Positions 1 to 12,100 of a stretch of DNA of 64,000 bases are shown piece after piece. Source of the stretch: Mixophyes australis (Eukaryota > Chordata > Amphibia > Anura > Limnodynastidae); the NCBI GenBank assembly GCA_036250195.1, contig JAVHZZ010000006.1:189223850-189287849 (forward strand), in the 5' to 3' direction. A program made the position numbers and the translations under genes. Each line of letters starts with the position of its first letter. Position 1 is the first letter of the stretch. The notes under the pieces were generated by a model, which saw nothing but the letters and a program-made list of their open reading frames with translations, had not been told where the DNA came from and ran no database searches.

Positions 1-660
1 ACTGCAAGGACAGTTAGGAGGTATGTCCTGCTTCACACTGTACTGCTTGTGAAGGAAGAACTGCATGCACTTAACAGTAGTGCTCACAGTACCTCCTGTG
101 TATTTGTCAAAAATGTGTCTAATAACCATATTACATAATAGAAGCCCCTCTGTCTTAAGTGCCTAGGGTCTCCCGAGACTTAATCCAGCTCTGGTTAGCA
201 GGAGAAATCTGATAGTTGCTCCCAGGCCCCGGACAGGACACAGCCTGCAGAGCAAGCCGAGGAGCTCTAAGTCTCATGAGATTTATAAACATTGTGAGAC
301 TAAGAGCTTCCCTGCTCATTCTACAGGAAGTTCCCACCCTGACGGATGTCAGCAGCATCAGAAGTATAGACAAGTACAGTGGGCTGGGGGTGTCATAAAG
401 TGCCTTGTCGGGGTGGTGTTTTTGTGGATGGGGATGGTGTGATAAATGTAATGTTTTATTATAATGTATGTATCAATGCCCCCAACATAATGTGGTCACG
501 CCCTTGGTGGTGCCACCGCCGCTGTGGGCCGCTACACAGTTTTTTCCTGCTCATCAACAGGCTGATTTTTAGTCCCAGTCCGGCCCTGGATTTGGGTGGT
601 GACCACTAACCGTATACCACATTTAGTAACTCTTTTTGGTCTGTAAAATTATTATTAGTC
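1..660. other. Intergenic, repeat-like, no gene
   Basis: A palindromic stretch near 266-310 (CTCTAAGTCTCATGAGATTT with GTGAGACTAAGAGC) suggests a MITE. GTCCCAGTCCGGCCCTGG at about 570 resembles a hAT terminus. No coding signal. Confidence 0.35.
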
Positions 661-689
661 ATAACACCTGTAACACAAAAGTGATCTGT

Positions 690-835
690 CTTTAACTCAT
701 CCTATTAGTTCACATAACCTTTTCCTATAAAGCATCCTATTACCCCATATAACCTTTCTATAACTCCTCCTATTACCCCATATAACATCTCCCTATAATG
801 TCTAGTATTAACCCATATAATCCCTCCCAATAACG
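690..835. repeat. TATAA-rich minisatellite, left piece
   Basis: Units such as CATCCTATTACCCCATATAA and TAACTCCTCCTATTACCCCA, about 30-35 bp each, 4-5 copies. Same family as the array at 49400. Confidence 0.75.
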
Positions 836-849
836 ACTGATAGGAAGTG

Positions 850-2339
850 TGCTTGTGCTTATCTGATGTCTGGTGCAAGCCCAGGGCTGGGCCACTCTGG
901 GCAGGGAAACTCTCAGGCAAGTCCCAGGCCATTGGGCATGTTCTGGAAGACAACTCCCATGCCCAAACAGCTGTGCTTTCAAAACCTACAGTTATTTCTC
1001 AGCCAGGTAATGTGGTGAATGTCACCACAGCAAGTGCAGTGATAGTGGAAAAATTAAAAGATGAAGAAAAGGAAGAGAATATGACACAGAAAGTAATTGC
1101 AGTTACTAAACAAGACAAAGGTTTGTAAAGCCAAATTAGCAGCAAACAAATGGAACAGAAAATGCAACCACTTCAGACAAAGGGAATGCAGCAACCTCAA
1201 GAACAAATGCAACAAATGCAGGAAAAAACAAAGGAAAGTACACAACAATAACCGCAAAGAGCACAGTAGGGCAAACAGCGTGCATCAAACTCACTTGGTG
1301 TGCAAGTGACGACACCTTCCACTAAGCTTTGCAGCTGTAGAGAAGATCTTGGTGCCAGTGAAGCAAAGTGCTGGTAAAGCTGCAGCTACAACAAACACAG
1401 GATCCAGGCTGCAATATGGAGATCCTGACCGCATGGGAGCAGCAATGATGGCGATTACAACTTACAAGACGCAGCAGACTTGTATACCTAATACTTGCCA
1501 ACTCTCCTGGAATGTGGAGAGCAGGCAGGTCTCCAGCATCCTTTCCATATGGGGGGTGGGGCAAAATTATGTGATTTGCCCCGCCCCTTCCGCCTTCCCA
1601 CCACACTCCCTCCCTGATATCTCCCAGATGCCAACAACACACGGTTGGCAAGTATGGTATACCTGCACTTGTAAAGAATGCAAAGCTGACAATACAAAAA
1701 CAGATTGCTTGGGTTTACAGCTTTTAGTTTATAAACACATTAACACATAACACATAAACACATTAAAAGAAGTTTTATATGATGGTAAACTTTATTAAGT
1801 CTAGACCTTGCAATTGTTGTAAGACACATTGATTCTGTCTTAGAGCAGTTGGGACCTGTTGAAGAAGTATATAACAATCATTAGTGTTTTGATGCAAAAA
1901 AAGAGGTCACAAAGTACAGACAAAAATTGGAGCCAGAGTAAAGGGGGTAAATGCATTAACTTGCGATTTTAGCGAATCGCAGACATTCGGTGACTTTACT
2001 GGCAATGTTTTTCCTTTAAGGAAGGAGACTTGCACAAGAAGGGACAGACAGCGTTGGTAAAGCAGCAGAGAGAAAGTGCAATTCCAGTACACACACCTCA
2101 GGTCCCGAAGAACAGTGTTAAACAACAGATGAGTGGAGATGTCAGCGCTCCTCAGGAAAGTGGATCCCAGCAGAGATATGCAACAGCTGAGACACAGGAA
2201 AGAGGAGAAATACCTCAGCAATATATACAGGAGACTCCCATCATGTATACTGATAATGCTGCCAATATTATGGATAATAGTGGTGTTGCTGCTGATAAGG
2301 TAGAATATACAGTCGTATGGAGACATGAGAGATGCAAAA
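850..2339 (+). other. Low-complexity Gln/Lys-rich sequence before the LINE remnant
   Basis: Short frames in all phases rich in Gln, Lys, Thr and Asn (for example around 930-1300 and 2030-2330), merging without a break into the Tx1-like block. It may be ORF1 or leader sequence of the same LINE, much decayed; a MITE lies at 1485-1665. No recognisable domain. Confidence 0.35.
1485..1665. mobile_element. MITE with GTATACC-type inverted ends
   Basis: Left end GTATACCTAATACTTGCCAA and right end whose reverse complement is GTATACCATACTTGCCAAC. GC-rich middle (CCGCCCCTTCC). Target duplication not clear. Confidence 0.55.
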
Positions 2340-2930
2340 CCCTTGGGTGTGGGAAGCGTGTTGTTGGTCTAGACCTGGCTAAAGCCTTTAATAGAGTAGA
2401 CCTCGATTATTTGTGGGCAGCTTTGTCAAAGTACAGTACCCCGCTACAATTTGTTGATCGGCTAAAAACTTTCTAAATGGAGCGGAGAGCTTCCCTCTGA
2501 TTAATGGTTGGCAAGGTGACACTTTCAGAGTTGAGGCAGGGGTGAGACAGGGTTGCCCTTTGAGTCCACTCTGAGGTCATTAAAAGTTGGCGGTTTTCGG
2601 GGGGGGAGTCCCCCCACTGCTTGCCTCTGAGCATAGTAGCATATGCGGATGATGTGACTGTAGAAGTGTCTGAGCGCTGTGTTGGCCGGATGTTATCTTT
2701 GGCCATCAGAAGCTATTCAAAAGGCTCAGGGTCTCTGGTCAACCTTGAAAAGAGTGTAGCTTTCTGGACACAGCAAGGTGATCCTGGTTTTGATCTGCCT
2801 GAATTTGCAAAGGCCACCTTCTATATTAAGATCTTAGGGGTGAAATTTGGTAAGGAAGATAATGCCAAGCTAAATTGGGAGGAGTTGGAAATTGGAAATG
2901 CAAAGGTTCAGTGGAGAACTGGAGGCTGAC
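2340..2930 (+). pseudogene. Tx1/L1-type LINE reverse transcriptase remnant
   Basis: Reads VVGLDLAKAFNRVDLDYLWA, then in another frame GVRQGCPLSPL, then VAYADDVTVEVS and SGSLVNLEKSVAFWTQ: the three conserved blocks of an L1-group reverse transcriptase, most like the frog Tx1 clade. Frameshifts and deletions between blocks. Confidence 0.75.
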
Positions 2931-3019
2931 CTACACAGAAATGATGTGGATATTTGCTGTATTAAATCTATGAGAGGATTGTGGTTATTCCATTGTATTT
3001 CAGTTGTTTTTTTATCAAT

Positions 3020-3165
3020 AAAAATCTCCTCCTATTATTCCATATAGCCTCCCCCCTATCAATCATCCTATTGCTCTATATAACCTCTCTCAACTTCTAC
3101 CATTATTCCATTTAACCTCTCCAAATATCTCATAGCAGTATTCCATATAATCTATATTTATAGGG
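3020..3165. repeat. TATAA-rich minisatellite, right piece
   Basis: CTCCTCCTATTATTCCATAT and diverged copies, same orientation as 690-835, starting immediately at the 3' end of the Tx1-like remnant. Confidence 0.75.
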
Positions 3166-4360
3166 GCTATTCAATTCCCAATTTTCATGCATGATGCAGC
3201 TTCATGTTCGAAAATGCGAGGAATTTTTCTTCACTAGGCCAAACTGCTTTGATGGAATCTACCTAATATGAAATAAATAAATAGAGAGTGTGTCCACCTT
3301 ACTAAAATCATCAGCCAAACCCAGCACTACACAAACTGTGCCGGTTCCTTCCACCAGGGAACCAGGAGCATGGGGTCCCTCTGTCCTAGTGGAAACCAGC
3401 CCCCGGTTGGGCAGTGCAGGCCCCACCCCTACCAGAGTCTACCAACCCTCCACTGAAAAGAGCTGCGGTTCCTATTGGGCTAGGGGTGCCGGGATAATAA
3501 AAGAGATAGGGACCCCTGGAGTAGCAACTTTGTCACCTCAGTGGTCCCAATATAATAAAGTAGGGTGCCAAAGGTATATAAATTAAAAAAATAACTCACA
3601 CAGACATATTTTTTATTTTTTTTAAATGTCATTGAAAATAAACACTCCCAAACACTCACTCATCATTTTATTATAAAATAAAATCTTCTGTCATAATTCA
3701 ATGGGAAATTCTTCTCTTTTTGCAATCGAATGGGTGCAAGACCCCCCCCAAAAAAGACAATGCTGTTGTTTACTATAAGCAATCTCTGCTGAATAACTCT
3801 GACATGGAGAGCCTGATACTTCCATGTTTTATTACAGTCAAGTTAAATTTTATCTTAGAATATGTGTACGTTTTGTTGTTCTTGTTTTGCTGTTGTGAGC
3901 TATATGTTTCAATAGGCACTGTCAGCCAGTGACATGTAGCTCCACTATTGCTGGCAATAGTTCAAAAATAGCTTAGGAAAAAACAGCTTGAGTCTCAGCA
4001 CCTGAGTTGCTCTGCTCAAAGCTTCCTGCACAACGTTACATTTCACTTCTAGCTCTTCTGCTTGTCAAACCCTTCACGTTTTATGTAAGGTCCAGCAAGC
4101 AGGCACTTCCATCAAATTTGGGGACATTTTGAGTGCGATAAGTGAAATGTATGTCTAATTGAATCAGCTACTAAAATTCTTTCTATTATGTCATATTACC
4201 TCTCCCACAGTGGCACTGGAAACTCGTGGGGGATGGGTACAAAATATCTGGGCCAAGGCCTCCTTTGAGAGTCCAGCGGTGATGGAGATAGTGGGTGCAG
4301 ATACGGCTCTGGGCTCATATGAACCGAAATGTGGATGGGGGATAGTGACTGCATGGACCA

Positions 4361-4366
<6 letters not shown>
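3166..4366. other. Intergenic, no gene seen
   Basis: Short open frames (3290-3586, 3720-3932) show no domain and look incidental. 3340-3560 has a GC-richer repeat-like character. No RNA gene or clear transposon ends. Confidence 0.4.

Positions 4367-4438
<72 letters not shown>
4367..4438. repeat. (TA)n microsatellite
   Basis: About 36 TA units with one TG interruption, followed by a short (CA) end. Similar TA blocks at 4777-4860 and 5147-5205. Confidence 0.97.
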
Positions 4439-4446
<8 letters not shown>

Positions 4447-4771
4447 TATTAGCAGGGTCACCCATCTGATTTGTAATGTGGAACAGTATTGATATATTAG
4501 CAAATTATTTGGTAAATAGACCAAAAATGCTATTTAGAAAATAAGATCGGCTGCTTTGCGTTGTCGCTATGTTGTGTTGCGGTGAGATTTCCTTCCAGCA
4601 GTCAAACAATTGTTTACAAGTGTTACAACCAAAAAATAATGTTTTCAATATTTGTCGCTTTGTCTCTATGTGGTCTAACAGATTACTTTTTCGATACTAA
4701 ATAACCATGCAATATTTGGCAGCTTTACCTTGAGAGCTGTGGAACGTTAGCCAATAAACACAAACAAACAA

Positions 4772-4776
<5 letters not shown>

Positions 4777-4860
<84 letters not shown>
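4777..4860. repeat. (TA)n microsatellite
   Basis: About 40 TA units with ACATACATA interruption near 4810. Confidence 0.97.
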
Positions 4861-4862
<2 letters not shown>

Positions 4863-4869
4863 GTCTGCA

Positions 4870-5130
4870 AGAGTATTCAACCTCCTAAATGTCAACAGAT
4901 ATGTCTGTATTGCAAATGACACACAGTTTGCTCCAGACGGTATTTTTATTGCAAACCAGGAGGCTCTTAAGGTAAATTTTCAAACATATTATTCATTAAT
5001 TGTCTGCAGATTTTTAAAATATATAAAGCATGATAAATGCTGCTTGTGTAAATATTCGACCCCTGTACTGTGGAAGTTCCAAGTTTAAAGATAAGGCTAT
5101 AGACATTCAATGATAGGAAAAGGCTATACA
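4870..5130. mobile_element. Unclassified DNA-transposon-like fragment
   Basis: GTCTGCAAGAGTATTCAACC and AATATTCGACCCCTGTACTG resemble a dispersed vertebrate repeat. No transposase or clear ends visible; the TA repeats on both sides obscure the borders. Confidence 0.3.
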
Positions 5131-5140
5131 ATAATACATT

Positions 5141-5146
<6 letters not shown>

Positions 5147-5179
<33 letters not shown>

Positions 5180-5205
5180 TTTAAGATATATATATATATA
5201 CTGTA
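5147..5205. repeat. (TA)n microsatellite
   Basis: Two TA runs separated by CTTTAAGA. Confidence 0.95.
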
Positions 5206-6220
5206 TATAATACCATTTGTATTGCATCCCTTTCTGCTTGTTGTGTCTTATGTTGTATTTTTTCCTCCTAGACCTTCTCTCTTATTTCACTGCTCCTCAC
5301 TTCCTATATATATGCTTCTCCTTGGTTTATTATTATCTCAGCTGTCCTCTCTGCCTCTTTCTGTGTGCATGTCACATTGCGCAGCATCCCTGTGTGACAT
5401 CCCCCATCCATGTTTAGGAGGTGGAGCCTGGGCACTCATGTCTGTCCTATTTAATTGGTGTATTTTGCATGTACATGAAACATACATTGTAGTACTTTCT
5501 ATAGCTAGAAAGATGCAGTTATAAGTCTTCAAAAATAAATATGTGCCTGACCAAAGCCTAGACTACATACCTTTTGTGTTTTGGGTGTACAAGGGTTAAC
5601 CGACGCATCATCCAAGCTGGTACCCATCCTGTGTAATCCTCTGGTTACCATGGAAACTAGAGAGTGATGTTCAAAGCACCAAGCCTTAAAGGGGCCTTAC
5701 CTTGAAAATGGTGGGCTTTGCAAATATTTAAGCAGGAAAACCACTTGTATTCCCTCTCCCTTCCAGCCCATACTATTTACACCTTTTGGCCCTGGCCAAC
5801 CAACTTGCAGCATGCCTTCTGCTCTGCATTTCTACTGGTCAAGCAGCTCTATTGTTATTTTAACCCTTTGTAGAATCCACTGAAAGACTGTGTAAGGGTC
5901 TGTTGGATTATACAGCCTGATGCTGTCATTATTACTGTCCATATCTCCCTGTGCCATTATCCAGCTCTTGTCAGCCACAGCATCTGGCTGTAATTCATTC
6001 AGACTGGTGTGGTGACACGGAGGGCGGGAGAGGGGAAGGAGAGGGATAGAAGTAGAGTGCAGAGATAGAGAATGATAGTCAGTGAAAAGGGAGGCAAGAG
6101 AGGAGTTGTAGTGGGAACGGAATACGGAGTGAGTGAGGAAAAGGGAATAGAGGAAGAAATTAATAGTGAGGATTCGCTGCCAGCAGCCTTGTAAGGGGAG
6201 TGTTAATATTTGGGGTGTCT
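5206..6220. other. Region upstream of MPP2, probable 5' UTR at its end
   Basis: 5206-6000 holds no recognised gene or repeat. 6005-6220 is strongly purine-rich (GGGAGAGGGGAAGGAGAGGG) and runs into the predicted start exon, so it is likely 5' UTR. There is no clear CpG island or TATA box at a definable distance. Confidence 0.35.
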
Positions 6221-6257
6221 ATGGATTCTTCAGAGGAGTCTAATTTACAAAAAGAAG
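6221..6257 (+). CDS. mpp2: MPP2 exon 1, probable start exon
   Basis: ATG at 6221 followed by 12 codons ([12 protein letters not shown]) and one extra base, then donor GTAACT. The leftover G joins CC of the next exon to give Ala before MQRVLQ, the same place as the Ala-Met of the human protein. The purine-rich stretch 6005-6220 just upstream would be 5' UTR. The residues themselves are not conserved, so this rests on phase, donor and position. Confidence 0.5.
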
Positions 6258-9132
6258 GTAACTTACTGTCAGACTTTCCCTTTACATACCATCATCTTGT
6301 TGACATAGCTGCTAATATTCCTATATATCGCCTTACAAAAGCCACCTCTAATAGCTGCTGCCCTACAGGTGCTCAGCAATCTCCTGTCATCCACATCTTC
6401 ATTCTGTTTACTTCACGTTATCCCCATCTACCATACATACACTTTTATATATTCTTTCTACCCACAGTAATAACTATCTTGTACAGTCATTTTCCTTTAT
6501 TTAACACTATTGTGTTCTCATGGTACTCAATGTATAGAACAGATTTTAGTATTACTTAGGGACTTTACAACTAACAGTACAAAACTCTGGTGTTGCCCAT
6601 ACATAAGTTATATAGTTGTAACAATTTTAAGGGTGTATAGTTACAACTATTTGCTCAGTGCTTTCATACCAGCTGACACTTAATCACATCAACCTATCTA
6701 CCCCTCATAGGTTACAGCCCATGATAACTGATAATCCATCTTCAACTACAACTTATCTTTTATTTTTATAACCCCAAATCTGTGTCGTATTGTATCATGG
6801 TTTATATCACTCCAGTTTTTACATTGCACTGTTCTCTTGTATAGCCGATGTCCCAGTTATTTGAAAATGAGGCTCTAAGTACATGTTTTAATCATGTTAT
6901 GATTGATACAGGTACCCTACTGTGTAAAATGTGTACATTCTCATATGTCTGTCTGATGCTCATTCTTCTTTCTGATGATGATGCTCTAGGACAGGCTTGG
7001 CTAACCTGTGGCACTCCAGGTGTTGTGAAACTACAAGCCCCAGCATGCTTTGTCAATATATAGCAACTTATTGCTGGACTGGTATGCTGGGACTTGTAGT
7101 TTCTCAAAGACCTGTAGTGCCACAGGTTAGTCAAGCCTGCTCTAGGATTTTGTTGTTCTGTATCTGACATGTCTCACAACCTTTCAGTGAGACAAGGGAA
7201 TGTTTATGGATTTCTATTTTTGTCTCTAATTTTTGTGCTGTGCCTCACTACATAGCGTATCAGTGCAGTCACTGCTGGGCATGTGTCTCTGATGCTCTCT
7301 GTTTGTCTTACAGCCATGCAGCGTGTCCTGCAGACATTTCCTGACCACCCTCCATCCTCTGACCTGGATCTAATCTTCCTGAAAGGAATCATGGAAAGTC
7401 CAATGGTAATAAACCTCAGAGGGCGAGACACACAGAGAGACTCTCAATGGGGATTAAGTTAAAGTTTGGGTAGAGAATGGGAAGGGAAGGTGCCATCATA
7501 AGGAGTGATCATTACTGACATGCTGAGAGCCAGCACACAGTGCTGAAGGATGACTAAATAGACAAGTGTGTAAGAATAGACAGGCAGGGTTCACTATACC
7601 AGAAGTCAGCAGCATCCTCCTATATACTGGGATCGTTTATTTTACCCTCACTGAACCCTCTTCCCCGTAATCGTTTTTCATTTTACTTATTTATGCCATA
7701 GGCTCATGAGCCGATGGAGGAAATCCGGCTGGAAGCGGTGCGGGAGAATAACCTGCAGCTGGTACAGGAGATCCTCCAGGACATGGCAGGAGTGAGGGAT
7801 CCTAGTGGGACAGCAGCTGAACTGCAAAGGATCCTACAAGAACCTCATTTCCAGGTAATACAGAAAGAGCTTTGCATTTCTTCCTATGGTTCATCACTAC
7901 TTTTCCTCCATCACATTCTATTCTCAGGTTTCCATCTCTTAATATTGATTCTTGTTCATCTCTGTTTTTCATGTTGTCTTTGACTTTGACTGGACAGCAC
8001 GGTGGCTTAGTGGTTAGCACTTCTGCCTCACAGCACTGGGGTCATGAGTTTGATTCCCAACCATGGCCTTAACTGTGTGGAGTTTGTATATTCTCCCCGT
8101 GTTTGCGTGCGTTTCCTCCCACACTCCAAAAAAAACATATTAGTAGGTTAATTGACTGCTATCAAATTGACCCTTGTCTCTCTCTGTCTCTGTATGTTTA
8201 TGTAAAGGAATTTAGACTTTAAGCTCCAATGGGGCAGGGACTAATATGAGTGAGTTCTCTGTAGTGTTGTGGAATTAGTGGTGCTATATAAATAGATGAT
8301 GATGATGACCAGAGTCAAAATCCTGTTATATTTCTTTTCATCTCCAGGATGATCGTTTGGCCCAAGCTTTGAAGTGGGCAGCACAATTATTAAAATGTTC
8401 ACTGCAACAGACAGTATTTCAAGAGATGAGTGAGCTGATCTTGGTGGAACCACTGATGCGGGTGGATAAATGAGTGAGGACAGGGTAGAGTGCGGCAGGG
8501 GGGAATCAAGTGGAAAGCCACACACTGAAAGTTTAGTAGTGGAATGAGCGGGTCCTTCAACAGCACATGGTGGTATATCAGCTTATGAGTCTCCGATAAA
8601 CGGTTACAGAAAGATTGTGATATCACCTCTGTATGAAAGGTCATCTATCCAACTTGTCTCTCTATTCGTTCTCAACTTTCCTTCTGCATCTCCTTGTGAA
8701 TCTTTCCATCATCCAGATCCAATCACACAAGACTCCTTATCAATATTATATTTTCAACCACTGACCGGTGAATAGAGATGTGAACTTGCTTATTTTTCAT
8801 TCCCGCTGATGTTGCATGTTACTTGGAACCATCAAACCAATGAGATTTGAATTTTGACATTGCGTTATGTATAGGTATGTGCTTGGCTAACATTACATAC
8901 TCTTCCCTCATGTTTCACAATAAGGTGCTGCTGGTGCAGTAATGATCAGCTTTGTAACTAGTTGAAATATTAGTATCAGTAGCATGAAACATTTTTACTG
9001 ATTATCTCAATTAATAACTCGTTTGATGTTTTGTATGCAAATCAACTTAAAACTTAGAGTTCTTCAATAGTATATAGAAGTAGTTTATCTCATATCTGCC
9101 AGGCACTATGTCTATTGATGAATGAACATGTT

Positions 9133-9181
<49 letters not shown>

Positions 9182-12100
9182 TTCCCCTGTAGTCTCTTTT
9201 ACAGACTCATGATTCTGTTGCATCCAAAAATTATGAGACTCCTCCTCCAAGTCCACTGCTGGATCCCACCCTGAGCAACCAGCCAGTTCCACCCGACGCA
9301 GTGCGTATGGTGGGAGTAAGAAAGAGTGCAGGGGAGCATTTGGTAAGTTGGACAACAGTGCTGCTTATTGTTATTGTCACAATCGTGATCATCACTTTTA
9401 TTTTTATAGTCGTTGAGCTTTTCTTCTGTCTCCTGCCACCAGGGAGTAACTTTCCGCGTTGAAGGGGGTGAGCTAGTAATTGCCCGGATTCTGCATGGCG
9501 GTGTGATAGATCAACAAGGTTTACTACATGTGGGGGATGTGATTAGAGAGGTAAATGGACGTGAGGTGGACAGTGACCCACAAGCTCTGCAGGAAATGCT
9601 TCGGGACGCCAGTGGCAGTGTGGTTCTGAAAATACTTCCAAGCTATCAGGAACAACACCCTCTGCGGCAGGTACTCTGAAGTAGAAGACATGCCTTTTTC
9701 TTTTTTTGTTTTTTGTTATTATTATTTAAGATATATTCATAATTTTTTGGGATTAAAAGAAAGACTAATATACTGTATAATGATGGTACCCTGCAAATCA
9801 GTTAGTCAGTTAACATGAGATTGCTCTAGTAAAAACATAAAACTGTAGGCACTATACACCCCCCTCTCATACACCCCTTTACATAAACCCAATAACCTCT
9901 GTCCCACCTTGAGTACTTCTCTTTCTCAGTTTGCACATAGTGGTCCATTTTGCGACCTGTTGATATAGTTGACATAAAGGAATCACTTTATTGTGTTTGT
10001 TTGTAATGTTTAAGATGGCAACGGAATATTCTTTCTTTTTGTTTTGTATTTTTATACACTGTTTACGACACAGTTTTGAAAATTAAAAAGTTAAAAAATA
10101 TAAATAAAATAAAACTGTATTTGTATAGTGTATACAAGTGTTGTAGAGGCAGATGTCATTGTCAAGTTATACAACTAAATATCAATAACCTTTTCATTTG
10201 TAGGTATTTGTAAAGTGCCACTTTAGCTATGATCCTTCTAGTGACAGTCTGATCCCCTGTAAGGAAGCGGGCTTGGCTTTCCGAGCAGGGGACCTTCTAC
10301 AGATCGTCAACCAGGAAGACCCTAACTGGTGGCAGGTAAGAAACAACTTGTGACACCACTTCTCCATATTCTGACTGAGTATGAGTCTTTGCAAACTTCC
10401 TGATCTGTGAGAGTGAACCTAGATTTTCTTTACAATGTAAAAGTACATGTTCCCTTTAAACAGGTTCCATTCATCTGTGCATTAGATTGTTTAGGCCCAA
10501 ACATAAATATTGGCCAATACAACAGGCTACCTCATGAACTAGTTTGGAATAAGAACCACTACATGCCCCACTCTGGAGTAATCTTGTCTTAGTTTTATTG
10601 CTCTGCATAAGAGATTATAAATAGCATCCTTGGTATTGCCCAGTCTGCCCCCTTCTACTTCTATCTCTGTGCAGGCAGATTTCAAATTAAAGTTGGCTGC
10701 AGACAACTTGGGAATCATGTCATAGGGAAATGCCATGTACTGTTTAGTACTGCTCTAGACTTATTTTGGTAGGTATCAGGTTCTACCACAATTTTTATAC
10801 TACAGGATTTTCCTTTGTGTTTTGAATGACCAAAGTCCAGGAAGAAGAAGCAGCAGGAAACAGGACGTGCACCTTGCAATCTGATTGGGTGTTCCCATAT
10901 CGGTCACATATCTGGTTGGGTGTGGCCAGAATAACTGTTTTGTGTGGTTCCCTAATGAAGTTGTAACCCTGTATTTTCTGATTCAGTGTGAATTCTATTT
11001 AACTACAATACAGTGACAGAGAAAAGTAATTTCCTTGCATTGAACTGATGAAGACAAAAAAATGAAGGCAATTATTTCTTGATCTCTACCTGCAGTGCCT
11101 CCTGCAGATTTGTCATCCTGCATTCTCCTCTTCTATGGGAACATGTGAAATCTTCACATAAGAAATGTCTTACTGTAATTCTCTTTCTAACAGTTTAGCG
11201 CTTTCACTTGTGTATTGTTCATTTGTTTTTCTAATCCTGTTCTCCCCACCACTATCATCTTCCTCTTGTCCAGGCATGTCTAGTAAAAGGTGGCTCCGCT
11301 GGTCTCATTCCCAGTCAGTTACTGGAGGAGAAGAGGAAAGCATTTGTTAAAAGGGACGGAGAGCTGACCCCAAACTCCAGTGAGTAGCCTCAGCCTGTCA
11401 CTGTCAGCTTTTGTGTCACCAATGGTATTATCTACAAGACAATGAAGAGAAAATATAACATTTATGCCTGCTAATTGTACAGTTACGCTTGTTCATAGGA
11501 ACACACACTGGCAGATTGGTGTTGGAACATGGAGTCAATTGAGAGGGTTTCTTGTTGTGATGGGCATAGCTGGCTGCACATGTGCCATTTGGGAATAGTC
11601 CCCTATATTCCAGATTTTCTAGCATCCAGAATGGGGTGGACTAGCCATTGGGGGTGAGGACATATTTGAATGGATCAGGTTAGCTTGGGTGCTTCGGGGT
11701 ATGATTGTGGTAATCCATGTAGATGGGTGATTAGACACAATACTGGACCTAACCCTGCACATAAATGCCATTATGAGATCTTCATTTGTGGGACGTCGTT
11801 TCCAGACTTAAAGGAAGTCCACAAATATTTTTTAGTGCTGCAAAATGGTTAGATGTGGGAGCGGTAATTAGACCTCAACCATTACTTTCCATGGAAAGCC
11901 GTTTAAACTATGAAGGTACATTTCATTTTCGTTTTTACGTCCCCTTACTGCCATGAGCTATATAAGGCTTATATGATGTTCCAAAGAGCAGTAGTTTAGG
12001 AAAAATAAAGGACAACTTCTAATTCAATACATGGGCTGTTCTAATGTATTAGTAGGAAGTACTTTGATGATACTTTCTTTCGTCAAGACGCTTATTTCTG

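Noticed and set aside
155..609. Overlapping short frames on both strands
   Set aside because: They overlap a palindromic repeat and share mirrored text, as expected from inverted repeats rather than coding.
4159..5227. Frames with long Tyr-Ile runs
   Set aside because: Direct translation of TA microsatellites.
7992..8070. Possible tRNA gene (A and B boxes present)
   Set aside because: It continues into a SINE body with a GAT tail and does not fold as a complete tRNA; it is the head of a SINE.
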